This document shows positions 45,920-54,746 of a stretch of DNA of 64,000 bases, piece after piece (the first letter of the stretch is position 1; each line of letters begins with the position of its first letter). The stretch covers positions 248,001-312,000 of the forward strand of contig NZ_CABVLY010000002.1 in NCBI RefSeq assembly GCF_902498995.1, written 5' to 3'. The notes under the pieces are model-generated. The model worked only from the letters and a program-made list of their open reading frames with translations. It made no database searches and was not told the origin of the DNA. Made by a program: the position numbers and the translations under genes. This DNA is from Burkholderia anthina. Its GTDB lineage: Bacteria; Pseudomonadota; Gammaproteobacteria; Burkholderiales; Burkholderiaceae.

Positions 45920-46276
45920 ATGATCACGATCTATCACAACCCCCGATGCTCGAAGTCCCGCGAGACGCTCGCGCTCGTCGATACGCTGAACACGACCGGC
46001 ACCCAGGTGAACGTAGTCGAGTATCTGAAGACGCCGCCGACCGTCGATGAGCTTGAAGTACTGCATCGTCAGCTGGGCCGTCCGGTGCGCGACATGCTTC
46101 GCGATGGCGAGGAGCCGTACAAGACGCTGGATCTGGCTCGCGCGGATCTCACTGATGTCCAGGCATACGAAGCGATTGCCGCTCATCCGATTCTGCTGCA
46201 GCGTCCGATCGTCGTGTATCGAGGCAAGGCTGCCATCGGGCGGCCGCCTGAATCGGTGCGCGCGCTGTTCGAATAA
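45920..46276 (+). CDS. arsC: arsenate reductase, glutaredoxin-coupled ArsC family
   Basis: 118 residues, thioredoxin fold with the single catalytic Cys10 in NPRCSKSRET and later RPIVVYRGKAAIGRPPE holding the oxyanion-binding arginine. Would reduce arsenate to arsenite with glutathione/glutaredoxin. No arsR, arsB or acr3 is adjacent, so a housekeeping or YffB/Spx-like role is also possible. Start at ATG 45920 has GAAAG upstream. Confidence 0.88.
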   Translation: MITIYHNPRCSKSRETLALVDTLNTTGTQVNVVEYLKTPPTVDELEVLHRQLGRPVRDMLRDGEEPYKTLDLARADLTDVQAYEAIAAHPILLQRPIVVYRGKAAIGRPPESVRALFE

Positions 46277-46656
46277 TTATTGTTCGGCGTATTTTTCCGA
46301 TTGCATCAGCCCGGCGCATGCGCACCGGGTTGATGATTGAGATCGCTTTCCGCGACGCACTGCCCGGGCATCGCTCACCAGCGACACCAGCGACACCTAA
46401 AAAACGCACCGGATCAGCCGGCCAAAACCACGCCTCGCCGACGCCTCGCCATACCGCCCTTTCCGCAGCCCGGAAACCGCAGCCGCCAGCAACACACAGC
46501 GACAACGGCCAAGCGCACCGGATTCCCCAAGTCCATCCGCAGACCACCGACCACCCGTCGCTCGGATCACGCAGCGAACATCACCGCACGCCGCGAAAAC
46601 CAGCTCGTCACCGAGCCCCCACACCGCCCGGCCGGAACGATATCCGCGCCGCGCCG
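46277..46656. other. 380-bp intergenic region
   Basis: No gene, repeat or RNA seen. It contains only low-conservation open frames with arginine/proline-rich translations typical of non-coding high-GC DNA. TATTTTT at 46289-46295 may end the arsC transcript. Confidence 0.5.
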
Positions 46657-46863
46657 CTAACCATCCCCCATCGCGTCCACCCCATCCCGCCCCGCCGCCA
46701 CCTGCGCGGCAACCCTCAGCATCCCGATTTGTCCGCGATAAGCCCGGCATCCGCTACAAGTCGGCAAATGCACGTGCACCTGCATCCGCTCGTGCAGCGT
46801 CAAACGCCGATCGAGCGCATCCGACAGCAGTCGCGTCACGTTGCTACATTTCCCCGGCAGCAT
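46657..46863 (-). CDS. small zinc-finger (zf-HC2) anti-sigma factor
   Basis: 68 residues. The zinc anti-sigma motif is His32-x3-Cys36-x2-Cys39 (HLPTCSGC), preceded by a helix RLLSDALDRRLTLHERMQVH. There is no membrane segment, so it is cytoplasmic and unusually short, essentially the sigma-binding domain alone. Its start overlaps the sigma gene end by 20 bases, so the pair is cotranslated. Probably releases the sigma factor on oxidation or zinc loss. Confidence 0.82.
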   Translation of the reverse strand: MLPGKCSNVTRLLSDALDRRLTLHERMQVHVHLPTCSGCRAYRGQIGMLRVAAQVAAGRDGVDAMGDG

Positions 46864-47440
46864 CTTCGGTCGTCAGTCCTTTTTCGCTGAGGCAGGTGCG
46901 CAGGCGCGTGCGCGCCCGATACAGCAGCACGCTGCAATGATTGGTCGTCAACGTCAATTCGCTGCAGATGTCCGCGATCGCGACATCGAGGAATTCGCGC
47001 ATCATGAACACGCGTCCGATTTGCTCGGGAAGATGGTCGAGGCAGGCCTGGAACAGCGTCCAGAACTGCTGTTGCTGCAACAGCGTCTCGGGGCGCGGCC
47101 ACGGTCGCGGCTTCGTATGCGCGGCCCAGTGTCCGTTTTCCTTGAACAACTCGCGATCGAGCACGGCTTCGCCATCGAGTTCCGCATCGAGCGCGGACAG
47201 GCTCACCATCCGCTGCCGTGCGCGCAGGACGTCGATCAGCTTGTTGCGCAGGATGCCGAACACCCAGGTCTTGTGCGCGGACCGTCCGGCAAATTCCCCG
47301 GCGTGCGACCACGCGGCGGTCAGTGCTTCCTGCACGGCATCCTCTGCGGTGTCGGCGTCGCGGAGTTGAAGTCGTGCGAATCGCAGCAGGTCGTGCCGCA
47401 GTTGTGCCAGATAGGCGGGATCGTCGTACGCGGACGGCAT
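46844..47440 (-). CDS. ECF-type RNA polymerase sigma factor
   Basis: 198 residues. Region 2 is DLLRFARLQLRDADTAEDAVQEALTAAW...KTWVFGILRNKLIDVLR. Region 4 is QACLDHLPEQIGRVFMMREFLDVAIADICSELTLTTNHCSVLLYRARTRLRTCL. A loop with WAAHTKPRPWPRPE separates them. Cotranscribed with its soluble zinc anti-sigma. The motif resembles the redox-responsive ECF group paired with short ChrR/RsrA-like regulators. Target genes are not evident here. Confidence 0.9.
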   Translation of the reverse strand: MPSAYDDPAYLAQLRHDLLRFARLQLRDADTAEDAVQEALTAAWSHAGEFAGRSAHKTWVFGILRNKLIDVLRARQRMVSLSALDAELDGEAVLDRELFKENGHWAAHTKPRPWPRPETLLQQQQFWTLFQACLDHLPEQIGRVFMMREFLDVAIADICSELTLTTNHCSVLLYRARTRLRTCLSEKGLTTEDAAGEM

Positions 47441-47659
47441 GGTGGATCGGAAGCCTCATGAAGCGATCGCGAGTGCGCCACAGGGCGGGCGCGTCGCCGT
47501 GCGAGCAGCTTACTGGGCGCCGCGTCGGCCCGCAACGTATGTTCCGTCGCGAATTCACGAACGTGGCCGGTGCGCTGCGCTATGCTTGCCGGAACCCCGC
47601 GTCGCGTGCCGCGACATCGCGACACGGGCGGTTTGTAACGTCAGATCATAACGGCGAAG

Positions 47660-47694
47660 TTATCCACAATTTCTGTGGAAAACCTTGTGGAAAG
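47660..47694. promoter_or_regulatory. cluster of DnaA-box-like sequences
   Basis: TTATCCACA (47660-47668, perfect consensus), then TGTGGAAAA (47674-47682) in inverted orientation 5 bases away, then TTGTGGAAAG (47685-47694). Lies in the 367-base gap between the sigma gene and the FMN reductase gene; the rest of that gap shows nothing else. Confidence 0.6.
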
Positions 47695-47807
47695 TCGGCC
47701 GGATGGCCCCGTGGGACGGCTCGCGGGCTGGCTTGCCTATAAACAGACCTTTGTTGCCTGTCCAGAATCAATCGATTCGATTCCTCACTCACCGGAAGGA
47801 GAAAGCC

Positions 47808-48362
47808 ATGTCCTATCGTGTTGCGGTCGTCGTCGGCAGCCTGCGTCGCGGTTCCTGGAATCGCGCGCTCGCGCATGCCGTGGTGTCGCTCGCCCCTGCC
47901 GACTTCTCGTTCGAATTCGTCGAGATCGGCGAGCTGCCGTTGTACAGCCAGGACTACGACACCGATTATCCGGAAGTCGCGAAGCGCTTCAAGCAGTCGA
48001 TCGAGGCGTCGGATGCGCTGCTGTTCGTCACGCCCGAGTACAACCGGTCGATTCCGGGCGTGCTGAAGAATGCGCTGGACTGGGGCTCGCGTCCGTGGGG
48101 CCACAACTCGTGGTCGGGCAAGCCGGGTGCGGTGCTCGGCACGTCGCCGGGCGCGGTCGGCACGGCGCTCGCGCAGCAGCACCTGCGCAACGTGCTCGCG
48201 TATCTCGACGTGAAGACGCTCGGCCAGCCCGAGATGTTCATCAAGCACGACCCGGCCCGCATCGACGATCAAGGCCAGATCGTCAGCGAGGACACCCGCA
48301 AGTTCCTGCAGGGCTTCGTCGATCGCTACGTCGACTGGGTCCGCGTGCTGAAGGCGGCCTGA
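47808..48362 (+). CDS. NADPH-dependent FMN reductase (chromate/quinone reductase-like)
   Basis: 184 residues with a flavodoxin-like fold: GSLRRGSWNRALA phosphate loop, TPEYNRSIPGVLKNALDWGSRP (the family signature) and GKPGAVLGTSPGAVGT. A soluble FMN enzyme reducing quinones, chromate or azo compounds with NAD(P)H. ATG 47808 follows AAGGAGAAAGCC; the longer frame from 47685 is non-coding in character. Confidence 0.92.
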   Translation: MSYRVAVVVGSLRRGSWNRALAHAVVSLAPADFSFEFVEIGELPLYSQDYDTDYPEVAKRFKQSIEASDALLFVTPEYNRSIPGVLKNALDWGSRPWGHNSWSGKPGAVLGTSPGAVGTALAQQHLRNVLAYLDVKTLGQPEMFIKHDPARIDDQGQIVSEDTRKFLQGFVDRYVDWVRVLKAA

Positions 48363-48408
48363 GCGCCGCCTCCTTCACGCCGCCGGCGCCTGACGCGCAT
48401 GCCGCGGT

Positions 48409-50652
48409 TCAGGCGCCGGCATGCCGCGCATCGCGTGCTTCGCGAATCCCGAGCAGGATCTCGTCGAGCAGCGCGATGTCGAACGGCTTCGACAGCACGC
48501 GCACGTTGACGGTACGCGTGCGGTCGAGTTCTTCCGCATAACCCGTGACCAGAATCACGGGCAGTTTCCCCGGCCGCTTGTCGATGGCTTCGGCGAGGTC
48601 GATGCCGTTCAGGCTGCCCGGCATGTGGATATCCGAGATCACCAGATCGAACGTATCGTTCGCGGCCGCGCCTTCGATCAGGCGCAACGCATCGTCGGCG
48701 GTGGGCGCATAGGTCACGCGGTGCCCGAGCAGCGTGAGCAGCGCCTCGGTGCCGGCCGCGACTTCGCTGTTGTCTTCCACGAGCAGCACGTGCAACCCGG
48801 CGAGCGCGCCCGCATCGTGCGCGGCAGGCTGCGGCCGCGCGACGATGTCCTCGACGCGCGCGCGCGGCAGATACAGGCGTACCGACGTCCCGGCACCGAC
48901 CGCGCTGTCGATCGTCGCAAGGCCGCCCGAGCGCTCGCAGAACGCGAACACCTGCGGCAACCCGAGCCCCGTTCCCATTCCGTGCGCCTTCGTCGTGAAC
49001 AGCGGCTCGAACGCGCGCGCGAGCACGTCGGGCGCCATGCCCGAGCCCGTATCGTCGAGCGAGATCTGCACGAAATCGCCGGTCAGCGGAAAGCCGTCCT
49101 CGCGACGCAGCGTCACGTTGCGCGCGCCGACCGTGAAGCGGCCGCCGGCCGACATCGCGTCGCGCGCATTGACCGCGAGATTGATCACCGCGAGCTCGAG
49201 CTCCGCGACATCGATACGGATCGGCCATACGCCGGGCTCGATTGCGACGACCAGCGACGACTTCGAACCGAGCGACGTCTTCAGCAGTTCGCGGCACGTG
49301 CCGACCCATTGGCCGACGTCGATCGTCTCGTTGTGCAGCGGCTGCTTGCGTGCGACGCCGAGGAGCTGGCGCGTGAGCGACTGGCCGTTCTTCAGCGCGC
49401 GTTCGATCGCGCCGAGCTCCTTGTCGAGATGCGGAACCCCGCGCCGCCGTACGATCTGCACGTTGCTCGAGATGATCATCAGCAGGTTGTTGAAGTCGTG
49501 CGCGACGCTGCCGACCAGGTTGCCGAGCGCCTGCATCTTGCGCGACTGCCGGTACGCCGATTCGATCGAGCGCCGCATCGACGCTTCCGCCTGCCAGCGG
49601 TCCCACGCCTGCTCTTCCGCCTTCAGCCGCTTCAGCGACAGCCAGATCACCGACCACAGCGCGATCGACGGCGCGAACATCGAGATGAACAGCACGCTCA
49701 GGTGTTCGTACCATTCGCGCCAGATTGCCGAGGTCCGGTATGCACAGGTGACGTAGACGGGATAGCTGCCGACCTGGCGGTACGCGACGATCTCGCTGCC
49801 GGCGCCTTCATGGCGCACGCGCACCACGCCCGAGCGCGGGTCGTTGTGCGGGTTGCCGAAGGTGGCGACGCGATCGGTATGCGCGAGCGCCGGCGGCGGC
49901 GGGTACGACGCGATCACCGCGCCGTCGGAGCGCGCGAGCGCCATCGTCATCGGCGTGCTCGCGCCGCCGAGCAGGTCGCGGTAGAACGCGTTGAAATACG
50001 ACGATTTCAGCGCGATCGACACCATGCCGGCGAACGAACCGTCGCTGTGGCGTCGCGCGACGCCGGTGTTGAACACGGGAATGTTCTCGAGCTTGAGCGG
50101 CCCCATCATCAGCCGCGAGATATGTTCGATCACCTTGCCGTCGCGGATGCCGGCGAAATCGTCGCGGTTCGCGATCGACGCATACGGCGCCGGATAGTAG
50201 AGGCTGTTCGCGAGCAGCATCCCGCTCGCGCCGAAGATCGATACGGCCGCCACCTGCGGATAGCCGCCGCCGATCGTGTTCAGCGCTTCGTGAATGTCGG
50301 ACTCGTCGTGACGCACGGTGGCGTCGTCCATGTCCTGCACGAGGTCGACGATGCGCGCGTCGAGGCTTTCGGTCAGGTCGAACACCTTGAGCGCGTGTTC
50401 CTCGGCGACGCGCACGGTGCGCATCGTCACGTCGCTCGCCGCGGCTTCGCGCGCCTTCAGGTCGTTGTACGCCATGACCGACACGTAGATGCACGGCAGC
50501 ACGATCGCCGCGACGAGCAGCACGATCAGCGTGACGCGCCGAACCGCGAAATCGTGCTCGGGCGCGCCGGACGCGTAGCTGCCGTCGTCCTGCCAGTCGT
50601 CGGCGGGCGGGGAGGCGGGTATGCGGGAGTCGGCGGGCCGTTCGGACGTCAT
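48409..50652 (-). CDS. membrane hybrid histidine kinase with extracytoplasmic sensor and receiver
   Basis: 747 residues. Layout: TM1 (VTLIVLLVAAIVLPCIYVSVMAY), a periplasmic Cache/PAS-like sensor of about 270 residues, TM2 (SVLFISMFAPSIALWSVIWLSL), then a histidine-phosphotransfer box GSVAHDFNNLL. The ATPase domain follows (NLAVNARDAM, DTGSGM, GMGTGLGLPQV), and a C-terminal receiver (VLLVEDNSEV, ISDIHMPG, SKPFD). No output domain. ATG 50652 is used; ATG 50682 is equally possible as neither has a good ribosome binding site. It faces away from the response-regulator operon at 51119. Confidence 0.88.
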   Translation of the reverse strand: MTSERPADSRIPASPPADDWQDDGSYASGAPEHDFAVRRVTLIVLLVAAIVLPCIYVSVMAYNDLKAREAAASDVTMRTVRVAEEHALKVFDLTESLDARIVDLVQDMDDATVRHDESDIHEALNTIGGGYPQVAAVSIFGASGMLLANSLYYPAPYASIANRDDFAGIRDGKVIEHISRLMMGPLKLENIPVFNTGVARRHSDGSFAGMVSIALKSSYFNAFYRDLLGGASTPMTMALARSDGAVIASYPPPPALAHTDRVATFGNPHNDPRSGVVRVRHEGAGSEIVAYRQVGSYPVYVTCAYRTSAIWREWYEHLSVLFISMFAPSIALWSVIWLSLKRLKAEEQAWDRWQAEASMRRSIESAYRQSRKMQALGNLVGSVAHDFNNLLMIISSNVQIVRRRGVPHLDKELGAIERALKNGQSLTRQLLGVARKQPLHNETIDVGQWVGTCRELLKTSLGSKSSLVVAIEPGVWPIRIDVAELELAVINLAVNARDAMSAGGRFTVGARNVTLRREDGFPLTGDFVQISLDDTGSGMAPDVLARAFEPLFTTKAHGMGTGLGLPQVFAFCERSGGLATIDSAVGAGTSVRLYLPRARVEDIVARPQPAAHDAGALAGLHVLLVEDNSEVAAGTEALLTLLGHRVTYAPTADDALRLIEGAAANDTFDLVISDIHMPGSLNGIDLAEAIDKRPGKLPVILVTGYAEELDRTRTVNVRVLSKPFDIALLDEILLGIREARDARHAGA

Positions 50653-51118
50653 CGAAGGAAGCGGGTGAAGCGAAGGTTGCATGCAATCATAAACGAGTTG
50701 CGCACGCCCGCCGCGACGCCGCGCGCGGGCATGGCCTGACGATTCCGGCCGGGGCCAAATGAAAGATTGAAAACGCGACAAATCCGGAAGCGCAAACGTA
50801 CACAAAGAAAAATTTTGCGTGCTTATCTTTAAAACAGGCGTGGCTGTTTTCGGAATGCCGGACGATCGGATCGATTTTGTTCGAAATGGTGAAAATGACG
50901 AGTTGCATCGCCTCCGGTTTACTCAGAGAATCGCGCGTTGCTTTCCTTATGACAGATATATGCGCCCGCCGGCGTTTGCCGCGCGGTGCGTCGCGTGTTC
51001 GTGCGCGGCGCCCGCGCGGCCGCACGGTGGCTGCCCGCGCTTGATTGCATCGCGGCTCAAGAAGCGCGCCGTGCGGTCGTTAACGCGAGAGAGACCATTC
51101 CGTATACCGCTTCACGCC
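50653..51118. other. 466-bp divergent control region
   Basis: Between the hybrid kinase and response-regulator genes. Palindrome TTGCATGCAA at 50677-50686 near the kinase start, and an AT-rich stretch (GAAAAATTTTGCGTGCTTATC near 50811-50831) suitable for promoters. No gene is supported. Confidence 0.5.
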
Positions 51119-51487
51119 ATGCCTTTGCCGATTGTGATTGCCGACGATTCCCTGCTCGCTCGCAAACTTCTGACAAAGGCGCTGCCGGGAGACTGGGACG
51201 TCGACGTCGCGTATGCGGCAAATGGTCGCGAGGCGCTGGCGCTCTATCGTGACGGCAAAGCTTCCGTGATGTTTCTGGACCTGACGATGCCCGACATGAC
51301 CGGCTATCAGGTCCTGGAGACACTGCGCCACGAAGATCTGAACACGTTCGTGATCGTGGTATCCGCCGATATCCAGCCGCAGGCGCAAGTCCGCGTGCGC
51401 GAGCTGGGCGCGATCGCATTCGTTGCCAAGCCCGTGACGTCGGAGGCATTGCTGCCCATTCTCAAGGAGTATGGGTTGTATGCCTGA
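51119..51487 (+). CDS. single-domain CheY-like response regulator
   Basis: 122 residues, a receiver domain only: acidic pair Asp9-Asp10, phosphoacceptor Asp54 (FLDLTMPDMTGYQ), Ser in VVSAD and Lys in VAKPVT. First gene of an operon in which it overlaps a CheC-like gene by 8 bases and that in turn overlaps a diguanylate cyclase by 4. Probably receives phosphate from the adjacent hybrid kinase or from a chemotaxis kinase. ATG 51119 chosen as the start of the receiver fold. Confidence 0.9.
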   Translation: MPLPIVIADDSLLARKLLTKALPGDWDVDVAYAANGREALALYRDGKASVMFLDLTMPDMTGYQVLETLRHEDLNTFVIVVSADIQPQAQVRVRELGAIAFVAKPVTSEALLPILKEYGLYA

Positions 51488-52106
51488 CTCGGTGTTCACG
51501 GCGGAGCAACGCGACGCGTTGCAGGAAATCGCCAACCTCGCGATGGGCCGCGCCGCCGCGCGGCTCGCGCTGCTGCTCGGGCATTTCATCGAGCTGTCGG
51601 TGCCGCGTGTGCGCGTCGTGAAGGCCGCCGACGCGGGCGCCGCGCTGCGCGAGATGACCGGCATTCACGAGAACGTGACGGCCGTGCGCCAGGGATTTCG
51701 TTCCGACATCAAGGGCGAGGCGATCGTGCTGTGCCGAAGCGCGGGCGTCGCGCGGCTGATATCGCTGATGGATCGCACGTTCGGCGACGGCGCGTACGGC
51801 GGCATGGCGACCCAGGACGAACTCGTGTTCGACGTCGCCAACGTGCTGATGAGCGCATGCGTCGCGTCGATTCTCGACGAGCTCGGCCGCAAGCCCGTGT
51901 TCTTCCCGCCGGGGCTGCTCGGCACGAACGTGTCGTTCGACGACGTGTTCCAGCCGAACGCGCTCGCGTGGCGCGTGGCGCTGCTGCTCGAAGTGAACTT
52001 CGGGCTCGAGGATCGCGCGTTTCGCGCACATTTCGTGATGCTGATGGCCGAGGATTCGATCCGGCTGATAGGCGACGCGCTCGACGCGTTGCTGTCCGCG
52101 CTATGA
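51480..52106 (+). CDS. CheC/CheX-family phosphatase-like protein
   Basis: 208 residues with two CheC-type helices: FTAEQRDALQEIANLAMGRAAARLA (E-x3-N: EIAN) and DELVFDVANVLMSACVASILDEL (D-x3-N-like). These motifs remove phosphate from CheY-type receivers. Translationally coupled to the receiver gene upstream, so its natural target is very likely that protein. Cytoplasmic. Confidence 0.87.
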   Translation: MPDSVFTAEQRDALQEIANLAMGRAAARLALLLGHFIELSVPRVRVVKAADAGAALREMTGIHENVTAVRQGFRSDIKGEAIVLCRSAGVARLISLMDRTFGDGAYGGMATQDELVFDVANVLMSACVASILDELGRKPVFFPPGLLGTNVSFDDVFQPNALAWRVALLLEVNFGLEDRAFRAHFVMLMAEDSIRLIGDALDALLSAL

Positions 52107-53038
52107 CCGCCGCCGCGTCGTTGAGCGACCTCGTGATCGAACGGGTGGGCTTCGGCCTGTTCGTGCTCGATCGCTCGATGACCGTGCTGATGTGGAACCG
52201 CTTCATGCAGGACCACAGCGGCATCGCGGCTGACGACGTGATCGGCCGCAACCTGTTCGACTGTTTTCCCGACCTGCCGCGCGCATGGCTCGAACGCAAG
52301 CTCGAGAGCGTGTTCCAGCTCGGCAGTTTCGCGTTCAGCTCGTGGGAGCAGCGGCCCTACCTGTTTCGCTTCGAGCACGACCGGCCGATCACGGGCGGCG
52401 TCGACTACATGCAGCAGGACTGCACGTTCATGCCGCTCACGCGCGGCCGCGAAGTCGAAGCCGTGTGCGTGACGATCTCGGACGTCACGCACGTGAGCGT
52501 GATGCAGCGCGAGCGCGAGGAGGCGGTCGCGATGCTGCGCGAGCACGCGAACCGCGACGGCCTCACCGGCATCGCGAACCGGCGTTTCTTCGAGGCGCGG
52601 CTCGGCGACGAGTTCGCGCGCTGGCAGCGCTACGGCGGCGACCTGTCGGTGCTGCTGTTCGATCTCGACCACTTCAAGACGATCAACGACCGGTTCGGGC
52701 ATGCGGTCGGCGATGCGGTGTTGCGCGAGACGGCGCGCCGGGTCGCGTCGATCGTGCGCGTGCAGGACACGTTCGGCCGTTTCGGCGGCGAGGAATTCGC
52801 GCTGCTGCTGCCGTGTACCAATCTCGACGAGGCGATGCAGGTGGCCGACAAGGTGCGCGATGCGATCGGCAGCACGCCGGTCGACGCGGAAGGCGTCAGC
52901 GTGCCGGTGACGGCGAGCGTCGGCGCCGCAGCCGCGACGGCGGGCGCGCCCGCGAGCGACGCGCTCGTCAACGACGCCGACACCGCGCTCTATCGCGCGA
53001 AGCGGCTCGGGCGCGACCGCTCGATCGCCTACGCGTGA
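52103..53038 (+). CDS. PAS-containing diguanylate cyclase
   Basis: 311 residues. PAS domain at about 10-135 (IERVGFGLFVLDRSMTVLMWNRFMQDHSGIAADDVIGRNLFDCFP), a short coiled coil, then GGDEF. Active-site motif GGEEF at 228-232, DxLT motif DGLTGIANRR, and an inhibitory c-di-GMP site RVQD at 219-222 exactly five residues before GGEEF. Makes c-di-GMP with product feedback. Start overlaps the CheC-like stop (ATGA), tying c-di-GMP output to the receiver/phosphatase pair. Confidence 0.92.
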   Translation: MTAAASLSDLVIERVGFGLFVLDRSMTVLMWNRFMQDHSGIAADDVIGRNLFDCFPDLPRAWLERKLESVFQLGSFAFSSWEQRPYLFRFEHDRPITGGVDYMQQDCTFMPLTRGREVEAVCVTISDVTHVSVMQREREEAVAMLREHANRDGLTGIANRRFFEARLGDEFARWQRYGGDLSVLLFDLDHFKTINDRFGHAVGDAVLRETARRVASIVRVQDTFGRFGGEEFALLLPCTNLDEAMQVADKVRDAIGSTPVDAEGVSVPVTASVGAAAATAGAPASDALVNDADTALYRAKRLGRDRSIAYA

Positions 53039-53081
53039 GCGTCGCGCCGCCGCTTCGCGCGGGCGGCGGTGGCTGCGGCGC

Positions 53082-53966
53082 TCAGCTTTTCGCGATGTCC
53101 GCCAGCACGCCGGCCAGCACGGCGGGCTGCGACATGAACGGCGAGTGGCTGCTGTCGAGCTGGTGCACGTGCGTCGGGTTGCCGGGCGCGAACGCGTCGG
53201 CCTCGTCGATGAAGCGCTGCTGCAGCGCGGGCAGGATCACGCGATCCTGCAGGCACTTGATGTAGTGACGGTCGATCGCGCCCCAGCGTGCGGCGGTCGT
53301 CGGGATCGCGGTCGCGAACGGCGCGGCCGGCACGTCGCAGGTCATCAGGTTCGCCACCGCGTCGAAGTCGGCCTGCGGCACGTCGTCGTACAGCGCGCGC
53401 TTGGCCAGCTCGCGATACGCGGCGTCGCCGCTGCGCGGATCGATCCGCAGCGCACCCGCGACGCGCGGGCTCGCGAGCATCAGCGGGCCGAGCAGCTCGC
53501 CCTTGTTTTCGGGCGCGCGCACGTAGTCGAGGCCCGGCACGCCGGACGCGGGCATGAACGCCGCGAGATAGACGACCTTCGCGATCTTCTCCGGCGCGCG
53601 CTCCGCGGCGGCCGTGATCGCAAGGCCGCCCATGCTGTGGCCGACCAGGACGACCTTGCCGTGGCCGAGCGCGTAAGCGTCGTCGACGGCCTGCATCACC
53701 TGCGACGCGTAGTCGTCGAGCGTCGTGTTCGCGACCGGCGACGGCTCGGTGCCGAACGCCTCCTTGTCGAGCGGCCGTTCGAGATAGGACGCGGGAAAGC
53801 GGGCATTGATGCCGTGCGCCGGCAGGTCGCGCGCGATCGACAGATAGCCGCGCGCGGCCAGTGCGGCCCCGACGTGCGCGTAGCACCACGCACCGTGCCA
53901 CGCGCCGTGCACGAGCACGAAAACGGGATGGCCGGACTGCGGGGTGGCGGTTACGTTCGTCTCCAT
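53082..53966 (-). CDS. alpha/beta hydrolase, salicylate/methylester-esterase-like
   Basis: 294 residues: oxyanion motif FVLVHGAWHGAWCY, nucleophile Ser in GHSMGG, late Asp (CLQDRVILP) and catalytic His in LDSSHSPFMS. This is the plant methylesterase/hydroxynitrile-lyase-like group widespread in bacteria. No signal peptide, so cytoplasmic. It stands alone; the substrate is unknown. Confidence 0.88.
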   Translation of the reverse strand: METNVTATPQSGHPVFVLVHGAWHGAWCYAHVGAALAARGYLSIARDLPAHGINARFPASYLERPLDKEAFGTEPSPVANTTLDDYASQVMQAVDDAYALGHGKVVLVGHSMGGLAITAAAERAPEKIAKVVYLAAFMPASGVPGLDYVRAPENKGELLGPLMLASPRVAGALRIDPRSGDAAYRELAKRALYDDVPQADFDAVANLMTCDVPAAPFATAIPTTAARWGAIDRHYIKCLQDRVILPALQQRFIDEADAFAPGNPTHVHQLDSSHSPFMSQPAVLAGVLADIAKS

Positions 53967-54172
53967 GGTGTCCGTGTTTTTTTGAGAAGGACGTTCATCT
54001 TAGACGATGCCGCGCGCGTTCAAGCATCAATGCGCCGACCCGATGAAGCACGCATTCGTATCGGTTGTCACGATCGGGCCCTTTTGTCTCGTGCCGGCCA
54101 CATTTCGTCCATATCTGATTTGATTTTGCGCGGAAGCGCGTTAATTTGACGCTTTGTTCCCGATTACGCCTC

Positions 54173-54505
54173 ATGAACGTCGACTACCTCTTCTATCGGA
54201 AGCCGGACAAGCCCGGCCCCTATTCCCTCGACGACCTGGGCGACATTGCGCCGCCGATCGGCCCGAGCGACGCGGTGCGCGCGGGAATCGCGCGCGTATT
54301 CGAGCAGATCGACTGGCAGGAGTCGCCCGACGTGCCGGGCGCATGGTTCGGCACCGGCGGCCCGTCGTTCCAGTTCACGGCGGAATCCGACGGGCACGTG
54401 ACGAGCTTCATGGGTTCGCGTCTCGAACGCCGCTCGATGCTTCAACTGACCCGGGAAATGGGGCTCATCGCGCTCGATCTGCAGCGCGACATCGTTTACG
54501 GCTGA
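54173..54505 (+). CDS. hypothetical protein, 110 residues
   Basis: Starts MNVDYLFYRKPDKPGPYSL. Compact, with many aromatic residues (FYRKP, WFGTGGPSFQFTAES) and no membrane or signal segment. No family recognised. Codon use fits the genome. ATG 54173 is the first that leaves the conserved-looking start intact; the frame extends to 54146 without a ribosome binding site. Separated from hpnD by 241 bases in which nothing else is seen. Confidence 0.65.
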   Translation: MNVDYLFYRKPDKPGPYSLDDLGDIAPPIGPSDAVRAGIARVFEQIDWQESPDVPGAWFGTGGPSFQFTAESDGHVTSFMGSRLERRSMLQLTREMGLIALDLQRDIVYG

Positions 54506-54746
54506 CGGGCGGCGCGATGCCGTTCGCCGCCGTCGCCGCGGCCGGCCCCGCCGGCCCGGCGCTGCCCCGGGCGGCCCGCCAGGCATGGCGCGTGTCCGCC
54601 ATCGAACTTCAAAGATTGCTATACTTTCGCCCAATTCCGGCTTCCGGCCGGTAATTTGTGCCTGTCTGCGTCGATCGTTCGCATATCTCGCACGCATTTG
54701 ACGCCCTGACCAACCCAGCCGGGCATGGCTTCTTCAATCGCCCCGC

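Noticed and set aside
48421..50739. 772-residue plus-strand frame opposite the hybrid kinase
   Set aside because: Antisense shadow; the kinase on the other strand has complete HK, ATPase and receiver motifs.
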